Source: an uncultured delta proteobacterium (GTDB lineage Bacteria; Myxococcota_A; Polyangia; Polyangiales; Ga0077539). From it: a DNA stretch of 10,214 nt. A model generated the notes under the pieces. The model ran no database searches. It was not told where the DNA came from and saw only the letters and a list, made by a program, of their open reading frames with translations. A program made the translations under genes and the position numbers. The stretch spans positions 1 through 10,214 of the forward strand of contig CAIOSS010000447.1 in assembly GCA_903860995.1 (NCBI GenBank). Reading direction: 5' to 3'. Shown here in pieces: positions 7,586-10,214 of this stretch; the first letter of the stretch is position 1; each line of letters starts with the position of its first letter.

Positions 7586-7630
7586 ACGCGGCAGCGGGGG
7601 TGAGGTCTGCGCGAGCTTCGACGGATCGCT

Positions 7631-7639
7631 GCGACCCGG
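7631..7639 (+). repeat. Right copy of 9-bp direct repeat GCGACCCGG (candidate target-site duplication)
   Basis: This copy is identical to 7437-7445 and touches the right end of the inverted-repeat element. Its last base starts a separate 14-bp perfect palindrome, GCGCCGCGCGGCGC, at 7639-7652. Confidence 0.7.
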
Positions 7640-7688
7640 CGCCGCGCGGCGCTCCACATCGGTCCCGGTGTCGTGCGAAGCTCGCGCG
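7640..7688 (+). promoter_or_regulatory. Short leader of the second lipoprotein gene
   Basis: Only 49 bases separate the element's flanking repeat from the start codon, so any promoter must overlap the element or lie within this leader. The 14-bp palindrome GCGCCGCGCGGCGC (7639-7652) is the main structure. A weak ribosome site, GAAG at 7677-7680, lies 8 bases before the ATG and falls inside a 12-bp copy (7676-7687) of a sequence also found in both element arms. Confidence 0.35.
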
Positions 7689-10214
7689 ATGAAGCGTGGG
7701 ACCCATGGACTCCTGGTGGGCGTGATCGCCCTCTCGCTCGCGTGCACCGAGGGCAACTCCGTCGTGGGAGGCCCGCCCGACGCGGGCCCCGCGGACACCG
7801 GCGCCACCGACCTCGGCACCGACCTCGGCACCGACCTCGGCACCGACCTCGGCACCGACCTCGGCGCGCCCGACGTGCCCGACGTGCCCGACGTGCCCGT
7901 CGACGTGCCCTTCCGCTGCGCCGACAACGCCCAGTGCGTGGGCCGCGCCGAGGGCGCCGTCTGCGAGGTCGCCACCGGGCGCTGCGTGCAGTGCCTCGCG
8001 AGCGCCGACACCTGCCCCGCGGGCCAGTACTGCGTCGCCGCCACCAACGCCTGCGCCCCCGGCTGCCGCGACGACGAGTCCTGCCGCCTCGCCGCCCCGG
8101 ACGGGGGGGCGGCCTCGCCCACCGCCCGCTGCGACACCACCGCGCGCGTCTGCGTGGCGTGCCTCGCCAGCACCGACTGCCCCCTCGGCAACCTGTGCGT
8201 CGGCAACCTCTGCGTCGCCGGCTGCGACGCCGCCCGCGGCTGCCCGGCCGACCAGACCTGCTGCGCGGGCGCCTGCGTCAACACCCAGTCCAACGTCGCC
8301 GCCTGCGGCGCCTGCGACGCCCGCTGCGCGCCCGCCAACGCCGTGCCCGCGTGCCTCAACGGCACCTGCGCCGTCACGAGCTGCACCGCCCCCTTCGCCG
8401 ACTGCGACATGGCCGCGGCCAACGGCTGCGAGGTCAACACCCAGAGCGACCTCGCCCACTGCGACGCCTGCGGGAGGCCCTGCGCCGCGCGGCCCAACGC
8501 CGCCGCGCGCTGCGCCGCCGGGGCCTGCGCGTACGAGTGCGCCGCGGGCTTCGCCGACTGCAACAGCGACCTCTCGGACGGCTGCGAGGTCGACACCCGC
8601 AGCTCCGCCGCCCACTGCGGGCGCTGCGGGGGCGTGTGCGCGCTCGCCAACGCGACGGCGGCCTGCGCGGCCGGGGCGTGCGCGGTGGCGTCCTGCGGAC
8701 AAGGCTTCGCCGACTGCGACGGCAACGCCCTCAACGGCTGCGAGGCCAACACCGGGAGCGACCTCGCCCACTGCGGCGGCTGCGGGAGGCCCTGCGCCGC
8801 GCGGCCCAACGGGGCGCCGGTGTGCGTGCTCGGGGCCTGCGGCATCACCTGCCTCGCGGGCTTCGCGGACTGCAACGGAAGCCCGGCGGACGGCTGCGAG
8901 TCCAACACCCCCACCGACCTGCGCAACTGCGGCGGCTGCGGGCGCGTCTGCGGCGACGCCAACGCCACGGCGACCTGCGCGGTGGGCGTCTGCGCCATCG
9001 CGAGCTGCAACGCGGGCTTCGGCGACTGCGACGCCAACCTGGGCACCGGCTGCGAGGCCAACCTCGCGACGAGCAACGCCCACTGCGGCGCGTGCGGGCG
9101 CACCTGCCTCGCGGGCGCCACCTGCACGGCGGGCGCGTGCGTGCTCGGGCCCTACGGCAGCGGCGCCGACGCGGCCCTCGCGCCGTCGTCGGGCACGGTG
9201 ACCATCAACACGGTGCGCTCGCCCGCGACGGGCGCGGCGGGCGCCACGGCCCTCGACCTGACCGCGCCGACGGGCTTCGCGGTGGGGCAGATGGTGTTCC
9301 TGCACCAGACGCAGGGGGCCGGCGCGGGGGCCTGGGAGGTGCGGCAGATCGTGGCGCTCGCGGGCGCCCGTGCGACCGTCGAGGCGCCCCTCACGGCGGC
9401 GTACAGCAGCGCCGGGGCCAACCGCGCGCAGGCCGTGGTGATGCCGCAGTACACGACCGTGGCCATCACCGCCGCCACGGTGGTCGCGCCCGCCTGGGAC
9501 GGCAACACCGGGGGCATCCTGGCCTTCGCGGCGCGCGACAGCGTGCGGGTGATGAGCGGCGCCATCGTGATGAGCGAGCGCGGCTTCCGGGGGCACCCCC
9601 GGGTGAACACCAGCTTCCGCCCCGGCGAGCAGGGCGAAGGGTCTCTCGGGTACGGCGTGCAGAACACCGCGCCCAACGGCAACGGCGGCGGCGGTGGCGG
9701 GCGCACCGACTGCGAGTGCTGCTGGGCGGGCGGCGGCGGCGGCGGCGGCCACGCCACCGGCGGGCTCGACGGCAGCGCGGGCGGAGCGGTCTGCCAGCCG
9801 GGCGGCAACGCGGGCCTGGCCGTGGGCAGCGCGGCGCAGACGACGATGTTCTTCGGCGGCGCGGGCGCCAACGGCGGCTCGGACGAGGACGGCTACGGCT
9901 CCGCCGGGGCCAACGGCGCGGGGCTCATCTACGTGGCCTCGCCGGCCATCTCCGTGGAGAGCCCGGGGGCCATCCGGGCCAACGGCCAGGCGGGCGCGCC
10001 GGAGTTCAACTACTCGGGCTGCGGCTCCGGCGGCGGCGGCGCGGGGGCGGGCGGCGCGGTGTACCTCCGGGCGGCCAGCGCCAGCCTCGGCGCGGGCCTC
10101 GTGACCGCCAGCGGCGGCACTGGCGGCAACGACCCTGACAACTGCGGCACCCCGGGCGGCAACGGCAGCGTCGGGCGCGTCACCCTCCGCGGGTCGACCA
10201 CCACGAGCGGCACC
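7689..10214 (+). CDS. Large Cys-repeat lipoprotein with glycine-rich C-terminal domain, 3' end outside window
   Basis: I translated this frame directly; it has no stop from the ATG at 7689 to the edge (842 residues, incomplete). Residues 1-18 form a lipoprotein signal (MKRGTHGLLVGVIALSLAC, C19 lipidated; the -3 Ser is atypical). The linker holds TDLG x5 (40-59) and PDVP units. Residues 77-232 carry Cys motifs of the CVQCL...GQYC kind. Residues 233-484 are five repeats of about 50 residues (GFADC...NGCEVNT...HCGxCGxxC...GxC), common in Myxococcota surface proteins. Residues 485-662 look beta-rich (PQYTTVAI, GGILAFAARDSVRVMSGAIVMSERGF). From 663 a Gly-rich region has two six-Gly runs around CECCW (675-679), then GGGGAGAGGAVYLRA. 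This Gly-rich pattern occurs in many secreted bacterial proteins of unknown function. It is probably a cell-surface structural or adhesive protein; no enzyme motif is seen. The PE-PGRS-like look is compositional only. Confidence 0.86.
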   Translation, partial: MKRGTHGLLVGVIALSLACTEGNSVVGGPPDAGPADTGATDLGTDLGTDLGTDLGTDLGAPDVPDVPDVPVDVPFRCADNAQCVGRAEGAVCEVATGRCVQCLASADTCPAGQYCVAATNACAPGCRDDESCRLAAPDGGAASPTARCDTTARVCVACLASTDCPLGNLCVGNLCVAGCDAARGCPADQTCCAGACVNTQSNVAACGACDARCAPANAVPACLNGTCAVTSCTAPFADCDMAAANGCEVNTQSDLAHCDACGRPCAARPNAAARCAAGACAYECAAGFADCNSDLSDGCEVDTRSSAAHCGRCGGVCALANATAACAAGACAVASCGQGFADCDGNALNGCEANTGSDLAHCGGCGRPCAARPNGAPVCVLGACGITCLAGFADCNGSPADGCESNTPTDLRNCGGCGRVCGDANATATCAVGVCAIASCNAGFGDCDANLGTGCEANLATSNAHCGACGRTCLAGATCTAGACVLGPYGSGADAALAPSSGTVTINTVRSPATGAAGATALDLTAPTGFAVGQMVFLHQTQGAGAGAWEVRQIVALAGARATVEAPLTAAYSSAGANRAQAVVMPQYTTVAITAATVVAPAWDGNTGGILAFAARDSVRVMSGAIVMSERGFRGHPRVNTSFRPGEQGEGSLGYGVQNTAPNGNGGGGGGRTDCECCWAGGGGGGGHATGGLDGSAGGAVCQPGGNAGLAVGSAAQTTMFFGGAGANGGSDEDGYGSAGANGAGLIYVASPAISVESPGAIRANGQAGAPEFNYSGCGSGGGGAGAGGAVYLRAASASLGAGLVTASGGTGGNDPDNCGTPGGNGSVGRVTLRGSTTTSGT
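7806..7865 (+). repeat. Five perfect tandem 12-bp units (accgacctcggc, TDLG)
   Basis: Five identical 12-bp copies run without a single difference, encoding Thr-Asp-Leu-Gly x5 in the linker of the second lipoprotein. A 9-bp gacgtgccc unit repeats three times shortly afterwards (7872-7898). Perfect identity suggests recent or ongoing expansion. Confidence 0.95.
8385..9140 (+). repeat. Five ~50-residue Cys repeats (GFADC...GCEVNT...CGxCG type)
   Basis: The five units begin near TAPFADCD, AAGFADCN, GQGFADCD, LAGFADCN and NAGFGDCD. Each has about eight Cys in matching positions and the GCE-[V/A/S]-[N/D] core. Units 1 and 3 share an almost identical stretch around CGRPCAARPN (DNA tgcgggaggccctgcgccgc in both), so part of this array was duplicated or gene-converted more recently. 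Confidence 0.85.

Larger units (their letters stand above)
7446..7630. mobile_element. Near-perfect long inverted-repeat element (MITE-like or paired REP), no coding capacity
   Basis: Arms 7446-7516 and 7559-7629 are reverse complements over 71 bp with one mismatch (C at 7489 against A at 7586), separated by a 42-bp spacer (7517-7558). Each arm contains its own 26-bp palindrome, GCCCCTCTCCAT-NN-ATGGAGAGGGGC. Exact 9-bp direct repeats flank the element. No real gene is inside; short frames through it only reflect the repeat. It could be a non-autonomous transposon mobilised by a transposase elsewhere, or two REP-like units inserted head to head. Similar CCCCTCTCCAT hairpins are, from memory, common between genes in some GC-rich genomes. 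Confidence 0.78.

Noticed and set aside
7446..7630. CRISPR array or intrinsic terminator as explanation for the repeats near 7500-7590
   Set aside because: There are only two copies and they are inverted, without regular spacers, so not CRISPR. No T run follows the stems, and a terminator would not explain the 71-bp arms or the flanking duplication.
9675..10214. PE-PGRS-type or collagen-like protein
   Set aside because: The glycine pattern is not Gly-x-y and the N-terminus is a lipoprotein signal, not a PE domain; the resemblance is compositional.

Overview
The window looks like chromosomal DNA of a Myxococcota-type (deltaproteobacterial, perhaps Polyangiales/Sandaracinaceae-like) bacterium. 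The reasons are a very high GC content by eye, codon third positions almost all G/C, and two large surface lipoproteins built from Cys-rich NCGxCG repeats on acidic low-complexity linkers, a style typical of that phylum. The taxonomic call is inference; no marker rRNA is present.

Layout. (1) Positions 68-1323, minus strand: a two-gene translation operon, rsfS (ribosome silencing factor with an unusually long Lys/Ala/Pro tail) followed by rlmH (23S rRNA pseudouridine-1915 N3-methyltransferase), overlapping by 4 bases. (2) 1324-1449: short divergent control region. (3) 1450-2535, plus strand: tsaD (tRNA t6A37 synthesis). These three are housekeeping genes acting on the ribosome and tRNA. (4) 2536-2735: non-coding leader with two adjacent palindromes. 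(5) 2736-5903, plus: 1055-residue predicted lipoprotein with a TTG start, a 21-bp tandem repeat in its linker, and a twice-repeated module of Cys repeats plus PPC-like beta domains. (6) 5904-6038: non-coding, with a strong hairpin and an 11-G run. (7) 6039-7436, plus: POT-family proton-coupled peptide transporter with 12 predicted helices. (8) 7437-7688: non-coding, holding a 184-bp near-perfect inverted-repeat element flanked by an exact 9-bp direct repeat, which looks like a MITE or paired-REP insertion directly after the transporter stop codon. (9) 7689 to the right edge, plus: a second large lipoprotein (842 residues visible, 3' end outside the window), with a Cys-repeat stalk and a glycine-rich C-terminal domain.

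The housekeeping genes are ordinary apart from the RsfS tail. The two lipoproteins share one design (lipid anchor, flexible acidic linker with DNA-level tandem repeats, disulfide-rich stalk, beta-rich tip) and probably sit on the outer membrane surface. Nothing visible ties them functionally to the peptide transporter between them. The most interesting non-coding signal is the inverted-repeat element at 7446-7630 with its candidate target-site duplication. No RNA gene, CRISPR array or transposase gene is visible.
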